A stretch of 64,000 bases of DNA. It comes from Caulobacteraceae bacterium (GTDB lineage Bacteria > Pseudomonadota > Alphaproteobacteria > Caulobacterales > Caulobacteraceae). The notes below the pieces were generated by a model. It was not told the DNA's origin and searched no databases. It saw only the letters and a program-made list of their open reading frames with translations. Positions 43,046 to 50,227 of the stretch are shown here, one piece after another. Both the position numbers and the translations under genes were made by a program. Position 1 is the stretch's first letter, and each line of letters opens with the position of its first letter. Location of the stretch: the NCBI GenBank assembly GCA_019247715.1, contig JAFBAO010000001.1, positions 1 through 64,000 on the forward strand. Reading direction: 5' to 3'.

Positions 43046-43526
43046 CCACCACGACGAGGCCGTCGTCCAGCCTCACCTGCGGGACCGTGTCGCGGGTGAA
43101 GCTCACCCACCAAGCCTGCCCCAAAGGGGGCTCGATCTCCAGGAGGTCGCCGGCGCCGAAGTTCTGAACGCTTTTCACGCGACCAAGCGGCGTCCCCGCC
43201 GGGTCGACGACACGCAGCCCGATTAGGTCCGCCAGATAGAACTCGTCCTCGTCCGGCGCGGGAAGCGCGTTCCTGGGCAAATAGAGTTCGAGGCCGCGCA
43301 AAGCCTCGGCCGCCTCGCGGCTGGCGGCCTCGCGCGCCGTTGCGACAAGGCCTCCCTTGGCCGGCCGGCCGCTCAGAAGGGTAAGCGCCGGGCGCCCGTC
43401 TTCGCCCCGCAGGTCCCGGTAGCGAAGCAGCGCGGCCGGGTCCTCGGTATAGGCGGTGATCCGAAGCTCGCCCTTGACGCCGAAGGCTCCGGCGACCCGC
43501 CCCACCAGGATCAGGCGGTCGGCCAA
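43023..43526 (-). CDS. rimM: Ribosome maturation factor RimM
   Basis: A 167-residue protein. The N-terminal RimM beta-barrel (LILVGRVAGAFGVKGELRI) and the C-terminal PRC-like barrel (FYLADLIGLRVVD, then VKSVQNFGAGDLLEI) are complete. It assists 30S head assembly by binding S19. It follows rpsP by 4 bp in the ffh-rpsP-rimM operon. trmD and rplS, which usually come next, are missing here. Confidence 0.94.
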   Translation of the reverse strand: MADRLILVGRVAGAFGVKGELRITAYTEDPAALLRYRDLRGEDGRPALTLLSGRPAKGGLVATAREAASREAAEALRGLELYLPRNALPAPDEDEFYLADLIGLRVVDPAGTPLGRVKSVQNFGAGDLLEIEPPLGQAWWVSFTRDTVPQVRLDDGLVVVVRPTETE

Positions 43527-43530
43527 GCGC

Positions 43531-44031
43531 CTAGCCCTCGGCGGCGGCCTCGCCCCCTTCGTCCTGGGCGGCCTCGGCGGCGGCGACCTCGGCCGCGGCC
43601 GCCGGCGCTTCTTCCGCGCTCGCCTCGTCCGGGGCTGCCTCGACCGGGGATTCCTCGGCCGGTGCTTCCTCGGCCGGTTCGGGGGCGGCGGCGGCCTGGG
43701 CGGCGCGCTCGGCCCGGGCTTCGGCCCGTTCCTTGGCCTTGGCGTGCGGCTCGCCCTTCTTGGGGTTGGAGCCGGGGGTCCATTTCGCCAGACCCTGAGC
43801 GGAGAGGAACCGGGCCACCCGGTCGGTGGGCTGGGCGCCCTTGCCGAGCCATTCGCTGATCCGCTCGGTCTTCAGGGTGATGCGCTGGGGGTCGTCCTTC
43901 TTCAGGAGGGGGTTGTAGGTCCCGACCTTCTCGATGAACCGCCCGTCCCGGGGCGAATGGCTGTCGGCCACCACCACCGAATAGTAGGGCCGCTTCTTGG
44001 CGCCGCCGCGGGCGAGGCGAATCTTGAGCAT
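43531..44031 (-). CDS. rpsP: 30S ribosomal protein S16 with a long acidic tail
   Basis: The first 80 or so residues are a normal S16 ([40 protein letters not shown]). From about residue 88 a tail of some 75 residues follows, rich in Ala, Glu and Pro. S16 is normally 80-100 residues, though alphaproteobacterial forms are often extended. The tail is probably disordered. It is the middle gene of ffh-rpsP-rimM. Confidence 0.95.
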   Translation of the reverse strand: MLKIRLARGGAKKRPYYSVVVADSHSPRDGRFIEKVGTYNPLLKKDDPQRITLKTERISEWLGKGAQPTDRVARFLSAQGLAKWTPGSNPKKGEPHAKAKERAEARAERAAQAAAAPEPAEEAPAEESPVEAAPDEASAEEAPAAAAEVAAAEAAQDEGGEAAAEG

Positions 44032-44051
44032 GTCCGTCTTGGTTTCCGTGT

Positions 44052-45569
44052 TCAGGGTTTCTTGAATGGGTTGAATCCGCCCCCGCCCAGGCCGGGGAGG
44101 GCGCCGGGATTGGGGCCGGGGCCGCCCAGGCCGGGCAGGCCTGGAAGGCCGGACGGCGGCGCGGCGGAGGCGGGGCCCTCGGGAAGCTTGCCGCCGCCCA
44201 TGGCCTTCAGCCGGTCGAAGCCGCCGCCGCCCATCATGCCGGCCAGGCGCGCGAAGCTTCGCCCGCCGTCCTTGGCCATGAACTTGAAGGCGTCCTGCAT
44301 CTGCCGGTGCTGCTTCAGGAGGCGGTTGATCTCGGCCACCTCGACGCCGGCCCCGGCGGCGATGCGCCGCTTGCGGGACGCCTGCAGGATGTCGGGCTTC
44401 TTGCGCTCGACCTTGGTCATCGAGCTGATGATCGCCCGCTGCCGGCGGACCATGGTGTCGCCGATGTTGGCCTCGGCGAGCTGCTTCTTGACCTTCTGGA
44501 CCCCCGGCAGCAGGCCGAGCACCCCTTCCATGCCGCCCATCTTCTCCATCTGGGCGAGCTGGTCCGAAAGGTCGTCGAGGTCGAACTTGCCCTTGGCCAG
44601 GCGCCGGGCCATCTGCTCGGCCTTGGCGTGATCGAGGTCGGCGGCGGCCTTCTCCACCAGGGCCACCACGTCGCCCTGGCCGAGGATGCGGCCAGCCACG
44701 CGGCGGGCGTCGAAGACGTCGAGAGCGTCCACCCGCTCGCCGGTCCCCAGGAACTTGATCGGCAGCCCGGTGACCGCGCGCATGGAAAGCGCCGCCCCGC
44801 CGCGGGAGTCGCCGTCCGTGCGGGTGAGGACGAGGCCGGTGAGCGGCAGCCGCTCGTGAAAGGCCTTGGCGGTGCGCACCGCGTCCTGGCCGGTGAGGCT
44901 GTCGGCCACCAAGAGAGTCTCGGCCGGCTGGGCGATGCGGGCGATGTCGGCGGCCTCGGCCATCATCGCCTCGTCGAGGGTGGTGCGCCCGGCGGTGTCG
45001 AGGATCAGCACGTCGTAGCCGCCAAGCCGCGCCGCCGAGAGGGCGCGCCGGGCGATGTCGGCCGGCGCCTGACCGGCGACGATCGGCAGGCTCTGGGCCT
45101 CGGCCTGCGTCGCCAGAATCGCCAGCTGCTCCATGGCCGCCGGCCGGCGCACGTCCAGGGAGGCCACCAGCACCTTCTTGCGTTCGGTCCGCGCCAGGCG
45201 CAGGGCGAGCTTCCCGGTCATGGTGGTTTTGCCCGAGCCTTGCAGGCCGGCCATCATGATCACCGTCGGCGGGTTGAGCGACAGGCGGAGCGGCTCGGGC
45301 GCCTCGCCGCCCAGCATCTCCACGAGGCCGTCGTAGACGATCTTGACCACCTGGTCGGCCGGCTTGACCGCCCGGATCACCGCCTCGCCCGACGCGGCCT
45401 CCTTGGCCTTGGCGACGAACTCACGGACCACCGGCAGGGCGACATCGGCCTCCAGGAGGGCCACGCGCACCTCGCGCAGCGCCTCGTCGACGTCTTTCTC
45501 GGAAAGGACGCCGCGTCCCGAGAGCCGGTCGAAGACGCTGGATAGCCGTTCGGTAAGCCCGTCGAACAT
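44052..45569 (-). CDS. ffh: Signal recognition particle protein
   Basis: A 505-residue SRP GTPase from ATG 45569 ([13 protein letters not shown]). It has the N domain (1-85), the G domain with [15 protein letters not shown] (G1, about 105), DTAGR (G3) and [10 protein letters not shown] (G4), and the M domain. The M domain contains [10 protein letters not shown] and [21 protein letters not shown] in the signal/RNA-binding region and ends Gly/Pro-rich. It targets nascent membrane proteins to FtsY and the translocon. Confidence 0.95.
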   Translation of the reverse strand: MFDGLTERLSSVFDRLSGRGVLSEKDVDEALREVRVALLEADVALPVVREFVAKAKEAASGEAVIRAVKPADQVVKIVYDGLVEMLGGEAPEPLRLSLNPPTVIMMAGLQGSGKTTMTGKLALRLARTERKKVLVASLDVRRPAAMEQLAILATQAEAQSLPIVAGQAPADIARRALSAARLGGYDVLILDTAGRTTLDEAMMAEAADIARIAQPAETLLVADSLTGQDAVRTAKAFHERLPLTGLVLTRTDGDSRGGAALSMRAVTGLPIKFLGTGERVDALDVFDARRVAGRILGQGDVVALVEKAAADLDHAKAEQMARRLAKGKFDLDDLSDQLAQMEKMGGMEGVLGLLPGVQKVKKQLAEANIGDTMVRRQRAIISSMTKVERKKPDILQASRKRRIAAGAGVEVAEINRLLKQHRQMQDAFKFMAKDGGRSFARLAGMMGGGGFDRLKAMGGGKLPEGPASAAPPSGLPGLPGLGGPGPNPGALPGLGGGGFNPFKKP

Positions 45570-45598
45570 CACCAACTCCAATCGCTCAGCGCCGAACG

Positions 45599-45626
45599 CC
45601 CCCGTGCGCGATCACGCGGACGGGGG
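45599..45626 (-). promoter_or_regulatory. Hairpin in the ffh upstream region
   Basis: CCCCCGT and ACGGGGG pair, with a further GCG/CGC inside, 30-57 bp upstream of the ffh start. It could be a 5' leader stem or operator. No ffs-like SRP RNA sequence is visible here. Confidence 0.35.
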
Positions 45627-45773
45627 TCCTCGCCGCCCTCGTCCCATAATGCTCATCACATATGGGGGTCGTGGCGGTGGAGGCGTAGCTGGCGCTGCGC
45701 CGGAAGCGCGCGCTTATGCGCTCCGGCCGCCGGCCCGTCAACCGAGGGGGCTCCTAGAAACGGGCGCCTGCAC

Positions 45774-46541
45774 TCAGCCGCGCGAACGAAGTATGAGCTG
45801 CGAGCCGCGGACCTCGAAGGATTCCAGCCGGCGCAGGAAGCTCATCCCCAGCAGGGACGTCGCCATTGGCGCCCGGTCGATGGATACGGGCACGTCCGAG
45901 AGGCGGATGGGACCAACCGCCAAGCTGCGAACCACCGCCGGGGCGCCGTAGCCGACGCCGTTGGCGGTGGCGGACGGCTCGTCGAAGCGCAGGGACTGAA
46001 GATCGAGACCGATCCGCGAGGCGTCTTGCGGACTGAGCACGACGTCGCTCGCCCCGGTATCGATCATGAAGCGGATGTTCTGCCCGTCCGCCTGGACGAC
46101 TACGTAGAAATGGCCGTCCGCGCTCTGGTCGATGGTGAGCGACCGCGGCGACCGTGCGACGGCGTAGGCGGGAAAGAGCGCCCCCCGCACACGGAGCGCC
46201 AATCCGGCCACGTCATCGCGCACCACGTAGGCGGTCACCGCCCCGAGCGCGATCAGAGCCCATATGGCCATGTTCCTGAGGGTGCGGCCGAGCTCGATCC
46301 TTCGCGCGTAGACGACGCCGCTGGAAACCAGCGCCAGGAGGCCGAAAAGGTAGGCCGCATCCGCCCAGTCCGTCCCGTGCAGCTCTCCTTGGGCAAGCCA
46401 CAGCAGCAACCCGAGGCCCGCCGCGGAGAGGCCCAGCAGCGCCAGCCAGAGCGTCAGCCTGCGCCGCATGCGAGCCGGCCGCCCGGCAGGCGCCCGCTCG
46501 GTCTGCGCCTCTCGGCTCCAAGGTCCACCTGAATCGGTCAT
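45774..46541 (-). CDS. Retropepsin-like aspartic protease, membrane-anchored
   Basis: A 255-residue protein. Four N-terminal helices are followed by a periplasmic clan AA domain with the single catalytic motif FMIDTGASDVVLS (about residue 165). The second family block is TSLLGMSFLRRLESFEV. This is the TIGR02281-type protease, which acts as a dimer like retroviral enzymes and is common in alphaproteobacteria; the substrate is unknown. The GC-rich stem near 45700-45735 may be its terminator. It is divergent from oxyR. Confidence 0.88.
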   Translation of the reverse strand: MTDSGGPWSREAQTERAPAGRPARMRRRLTLWLALLGLSAAGLGLLLWLAQGELHGTDWADAAYLFGLLALVSSGVVYARRIELGRTLRNMAIWALIALGAVTAYVVRDDVAGLALRVRGALFPAYAVARSPRSLTIDQSADGHFYVVVQADGQNIRFMIDTGASDVVLSPQDASRIGLDLQSLRFDEPSATANGVGYGAPAVVRSLAVGPIRLSDVPVSIDRAPMATSLLGMSFLRRLESFEVRGSQLILRSRG

Positions 46542-46644
46542 TCCAACACGCTCTTGGGCCCGCCTTAGCCGTCAAGAACGGTGCAAACAAGCCGGCTCTA
46601 TCCGATTTGGAGCGGCGATCGATTACGCCTATATCCCGATCCCG

Positions 46645-47541
46645 ATGCTCCCCACCCTGCGCCAGCTCCAATACCTGAAGCTTCTCGCCGAGCACCGCTC
46701 GTTCAGCCGCGCCGCCGAGGCGGCGCACGTCACCCAGCCGACCCTCTCGGCCGGCGTTCAGGAGCTCGAGAAGATCCTGGGCGCGCCGGTGGTGGACCGC
46801 AGCCGGTCGGGAGTCATCCTGACCGCCGCCGGCGAAGCGGCGGCGGCGCGGGGCGCGGCGATCCTCGCCGAGGCCGAGGACCTCGTGCAGGCGGCGCGCG
46901 GCGCCGGACAGCCGCTGGCGGGGCGCTTCCGGCTGGGCGTCATCCCCACCGTCGCCCCGTTCCTGCTGCCCCGCGCCCTGCCGGTCCTGCGCACGCGCTT
47001 CCCGAAGCTGAAGCTCTATCTCCGCGAAGACCTCACCGGCCGCCTGCTGGCGGCGCTGCGCAGCGGCGCCCTCGATGCGGCGCTGGTGGCCCTGCCCTAC
47101 GACATGTCCGGTCTCGAATGGGCCGACATTGGCGAGGACGAGCTGCTCGCCGCCTTCCCCGCCAATCACCCGCTCACCGCCGAGGCCAGGGTACCGCCCG
47201 CCAAGCTCGAGGGCGAGGACCTCATCCTGCTGGAGGACGGCCACTGTCTCCGCGAGCATGCCCTGGCCGCCTGTGGCCTCCCCTCGCGGCGGCCCGAGGC
47301 GGAGGCGCCCTTCGCGGCCACCTCGCTGCCGACCCTCGTCCAGATGGTGGGCTCGGGGCTCGGGGTCTCGTTCCTGCCCGCCATGGCGGTGGAAGCTGGC
47401 CTGGCCGACGCCGCCCAGGTGGTGGTGCGTCCGCTCGCCGCCGATCATCCCGCGCGCCAGATCGTGCTGGCCTGGCGGGCAGGGTCAGCCCGCTCGGCCG
47501 AGGGGCGACTGCTGGCCGAGGTGCTCAAGAGCGGCGGCTAG
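46645..47541 (+). CDS. oxyR: Hydrogen peroxide sensor and regulator OxyR (LysR family)
   Basis: A 298-residue LysR-type protein from ATG 46645; the longer frame upstream is not supported. The helix-turn-helix is SFSRAAEAAHVTQPTLSAGVQ. The redox pair is Cys201 and Cys210 in DGHCLREHALAAC, with the spacing of E. coli Cys199 and Cys208. This identifies OxyR rather than a generic LysR. It should switch on catalase and peroxide defence genes, none of which is adjacent. Confidence 0.92.
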   Translation: MLPTLRQLQYLKLLAEHRSFSRAAEAAHVTQPTLSAGVQELEKILGAPVVDRSRSGVILTAAGEAAAARGAAILAEAEDLVQAARGAGQPLAGRFRLGVIPTVAPFLLPRALPVLRTRFPKLKLYLREDLTGRLLAALRSGALDAALVALPYDMSGLEWADIGEDELLAAFPANHPLTAEARVPPAKLEGEDLILLEDGHCLREHALAACGLPSRRPEAEAPFAATSLPTLVQMVGSGLGVSFLPAMAVEAGLADAAQVVVRPLAADHPARQIVLAWRAGSARSAEGRLLAEVLKSGG

Positions 47542-47603
47542 ATCCGTCGGTCGGGCGGAGCGGCCTGGCCGCGGATCGCGATTCGGCGCCGAGCGCTCCA
47601 GCC

Positions 47604-48149
47604 TCAGCTCGGCTTGACGATGCTGGGGCCGAGGTTCTGCATCACCTCGCGCGCGTCGAAGGCGCGCGCCGGCTTCGGGCCATGACCCATGGCGATCTCG
47701 GCGTTCGCCTCGTAGCGGTCGATCGTGTGGATGTCGTAACTGTCGGCCCAGAAGGGATCGCCCCAGAAGGGGTCCCAGCTGCGCCAGCCCCAGCCGCCAT
47801 GATAGCGCCAGTAGGGGCTCCATCCGCCGTAAAAGCCGAAAGCCGGGTCGACATAGGAGCTCTGGTGATTGGTGGTGTCGCGCATCACCATCTCGAACCA
47901 GTCGTAGCCCTGGCCCGCGGTGAGCTCCGCCGCCCGGTAGAGGAGATAGTTCTCCACCCGCTGACGCGAGGTCATGCTGTTGCCTTCGAACGTCACCCGA
48001 AAATGGTTCGCGTCCAGCCGCTGGTCGGTGAAGCCGCCCGAGGTGGCGTTGTGGGTGGAGAGGGGCTGGTACGGCGTGGGCGTTTCACAAGCCGACAGGC
48101 CGACGCCGAGAGCGACGACGGCGGCGATGACGGCCAAGGTTCGGTTCAT
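47604..48149 (-). CDS. CC0125/CC1285 family lipoprotein
   Basis: A 181-residue lipoprotein with lipobox LSAC (Cys21). It contains a LDANHFRVTFEGN motif then a helix LYRAAELTAGQGYDWFEMV. This is the pattern of the Caulobacter CC0125/CC1285 lipoprotein family, and a Tyr/Trp/Gly-rich middle follows. The function is unknown. It is convergent with oxyR. Confidence 0.82.
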   Translation of the reverse strand: MNRTLAVIAAVVALGVGLSACETPTPYQPLSTHNATSGGFTDQRLDANHFRVTFEGNSMTSRQRVENYLLYRAAELTAGQGYDWFEMVMRDTTNHQSSYVDPAFGFYGGWSPYWRYHGGWGWRSWDPFWGDPFWADSYDIHTIDRYEANAEIAMGHGPKPARAFDAREVMQNLGPSIVKPS

Positions 48150-48253
48150 CTAAGAAGCCATCCTTCCTGGGCGAGGCGCCGGGGTATTCGGCGCCTGCAA
48201 CGTCCCCTGTTTAGGAAACGTACAGCCTGCAGCCCGGTTCGGGAAAGCCGCGG

Positions 48254-48526
48254 CTAGTGGAGGCTGGCGATTTCCCGCGAGACTTCGAGCCGCGCCGGCG
48301 ACACCAGGCCAGCCGCCGAGCAGGTCACCGAGTGGATCACCGCCTGGATCTCTTGGCGCCAGAACAGCAGGAATTTGTGCACTCTTGGAAATTCAGGCGG
48401 GATATCAAGGGTTTGCCACAGGAAGCGCTGCAGCAGGTCCGGGTGATCGGGCATGTAGTAGATCACCTCGGTGGTGGTCAGCCGCTCGCCCCGCAGCAGC
48501 TGCCGGGAAAAATCCGTCTGCGACAT
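48254..48526 (-). CDS. usg: Usg family protein
   Basis: A 90-residue protein from ATG 48526 (GGAG six bases upstream). It has the Usg pattern LTTTEVIYYMPDHPDLLQRFLWQ then PRVHKFLLFWRQEIQA, known from Caulobacter and other alphaproteobacteria. The function is unknown. A palindromic operator-like sequence lies 35 bp upstream. Confidence 0.88.
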   Translation of the reverse strand: MSQTDFSRQLLRGERLTTTEVIYYMPDHPDLLQRFLWQTLDIPPEFPRVHKFLLFWRQEIQAVIHSVTCSAAGLVSPARLEVSREIASLH

Positions 48527-48560
48527 CACCGTCTCCGAATTGACGCCAGCTGCGCCATTC

Positions 48561-48587
48561 TACGAATCAATGCTGTCGCAATTCGTA
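48561..48587. promoter_or_regulatory. Palindromic operator-like site upstream of usg
   Basis: TACGAAT (48561-48567) and ATTCGTA (48581-48587) are perfect inverts with a 13-base spacer in an AT-rich patch. They lie 35 bp upstream of the usg start. The half-site spacing suits a dimeric regulator. Confidence 0.5.
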
Positions 48588-48644
48588 AAGTTCCGCAATT
48601 TCAGGGTCTTAGCAGCAGTGGAGGCGAACTGCTGACAGGACGCC

Positions 48645-49052
48645 TCAGCTGCGGTGCTGGACGAGCGTCCAGACGATGCGCCCCAGCGCGCCGAACAGCA
48701 GCACGCCGGCGGCGAGGGCCTGGACGCCGAAGCCGGGTCCGCGGGCGGCGGGCTCGCGGGCGTAGCCGGTCATGTAGAGGATCCGCCCGACGATCCACAC
48801 CCCGCCGATCGCGGCCGGGACCGCGTCGTCGTTCCAATAGATCGCGTAGAGCCAGAGGGAGCCCAGGAACAGCGGCAGCCATTCGAGGGTGTTCATCTGG
48901 ATCCGGTAGTCGCGCTCGAAGTTGGGGTGGCCGGTGACCGCCGGCGCCGCCACGCCGTACTTGATCCGTCCGCGGCCGACGCGCGCGCTCATGAAGAAGT
49001 AGAGCAGCAGGGCCAGCAGGGTGACGATCGCCACCAGCGGATGAGTCTGCAT
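48645..49052 (-). CDS. MAPEG family membrane protein
   Basis: A 135-residue protein with four transmembrane helices. The MAPEG hallmark is FERDYRIQMNTLEWLPLFLG, and GRILYMTGYAREP is in the last loop. The family includes glutathione-dependent transferases and peroxidases; the bacterial substrate is unknown. It is co-directional with the downstream usg gene. Confidence 0.9.
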   Translation of the reverse strand: MQTHPLVAIVTLLALLLYFFMSARVGRGRIKYGVAAPAVTGHPNFERDYRIQMNTLEWLPLFLGSLWLYAIYWNDDAVPAAIGGVWIVGRILYMTGYAREPAARGPGFGVQALAAGVLLFGALGRIVWTLVQHRS

Positions 49053-49131
49053 CGGATGTCCTCCCCTTCGCCGCTCAAGGCCCGACGATGGGGGTCAGCC
49101 TGCCATGGGGCGCCCCTGCGGCGAAGCTCTT

Positions 49132-49548
49132 TCAGCGACGGCCGCTCTCGATCGCCTCGATGTCGGCGTCGGAGAGCCCGAAGTGGTGGCCGATCTCGTG
49201 GATCAGGACATGGGTGATCAGCTCGGCCAGGGTCACGTCGCCCCGCTCGGCCCATTCGTCGAGGATCGGGCGCCGATAGAGGAAGACCCGGGCCGGCTCG
49301 GGCGCGGGGTCCAGGATCGAGCGGCGGTCGAGGGCAAGCCCCTGATAGAGGCCGGTGAGCTCGAAGAGGTCTTCCAGGCCCAGGTCGCCCAGCACCTCGT
49401 CCGACGCGAATTCGTCGATCCGGAAGATCACCTCGCCGGCGAGCCTGCGGAACGGCGCGGGCAGCCCGGCGAAGGCCGATTCGGCGATGGCGGCGAAATC
49501 ATCCAGGGAGGGCGCAGGCGCGTCGCGCCAGAGCTCCCCGTCAGTCAT
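49132..49548 (-). CDS. Small zinc metallopeptidase family protein (minimal zincin)
   Basis: A 138-residue protein with the zinc motif HEIGHHFGLSDADIE near the C-terminus (about residue 117). The preceding block is FLYRRPILDEWAER. This is the PF06262 zincin-like family, short and without a signal peptide. Its proteolytic activity is unproven. It overlaps the upstream gene by 8 bp. Confidence 0.9.
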   Translation of the reverse strand: MTDGELWRDAPAPSLDDFAAIAESAFAGLPAPFRRLAGEVIFRIDEFASDEVLGDLGLEDLFELTGLYQGLALDRRSILDPAPEPARVFLYRRPILDEWAERGDVTLAELITHVLIHEIGHHFGLSDADIEAIESGRR

Positions 49549-50122
49549 CGGGGATCAGAATGTGGGGGGCTTCGGGCGCCGGGTTCTCGAACAGGCCGAC
49601 CTCCAGCGGCTGTTGGGGGCGCACCGGCCGCAGCGGCTGGTTCGCCATCGCCCGCAGCTCCTCGGCGCTCAGCTGGGCCGCCGCCGAGCGCCGCCGGGCG
49701 GTGCGCGCTTGGCCGACCGGCGCGACCTGCTGTTCGGCCGAGCCGATCCGCCAATAGGAGATCGACAGCCGGAAGGCGTGCGCCGGGGCTTTGCGCGGCG
49801 GCTTCGGCCAGCGCCGTCCGGCGACAAAGGCGGGCTCGGCCGGCGGCGGCGCGGCGGAGGCGGCGATCACCTCGCGCAGCTGGCAGTAGCGATCCTCAGG
49901 GGCCGGCTGGGCCGCCTTGCCCGGCCGCTCGTCATCCAGGCGCCCGGCGTAGGCGTCGAGCGCCGCCTCCCGGCTCGGGAAGGCGGGACCGACCTCCTCG
50001 GTGACGAAGCGGACCGCCCCGGCCGCGATGTCGCCGGCCTGCCGCGCCCGGGCCGCCCGCCCCAGGGGACGGTCGAGGGCTTCCTCGGCGTCATGGGCCA
50101 CAGGGTAGAGGATGGCGGTCAT
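49541..50122 (-). CDS. Protein of unknown function
   Basis: A 193-residue protein from ATG 50122 (MTAILYPVAHDAEEALD). The N-terminal half is compact and the C-terminal half Pro/Ala/Arg-rich, ending NPAPEAPHILIPDD. I do not recognise a family. The RLSISYWRIG motif at about residue 125 may mark a small domain. It is co-translated with the zincin gene and divergent from divL. Confidence 0.72.
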   Translation of the reverse strand: MTAILYPVAHDAEEALDRPLGRAARARQAGDIAAGAVRFVTEEVGPAFPSREAALDAYAGRLDDERPGKAAQPAPEDRYCQLREVIAASAAPPPAEPAFVAGRRWPKPPRKAPAHAFRLSISYWRIGSAEQQVAPVGQARTARRRSAAAQLSAEELRAMANQPLRPVRPQQPLEVGLFENPAPEAPHILIPDD

Positions 50123-50227
50123 CGGCTCATCATATGCGCCTTCCTCGCCCCCAAAGGAACGCGTCGCGCGCATCGCCAGCGGCGGGCCCCCGGCCTATGC
50201 TGGCCGCACTGATTCGGGCGGGGCTCA

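Noticed and set aside
45570..45773. SRP RNA (ffs) next to ffh
   Set aside because: The conserved GGTCAGGTCCGGAAGGAAGCA-like core of SRP RNA is absent; only a simple hairpin is present.
46618..46638. OxyR autoregulation site (ATCG-N7-CTAT) before oxyR
   Set aside because: Only one half resembles the ATAG-N7-CTAT consensus; too weak to list.
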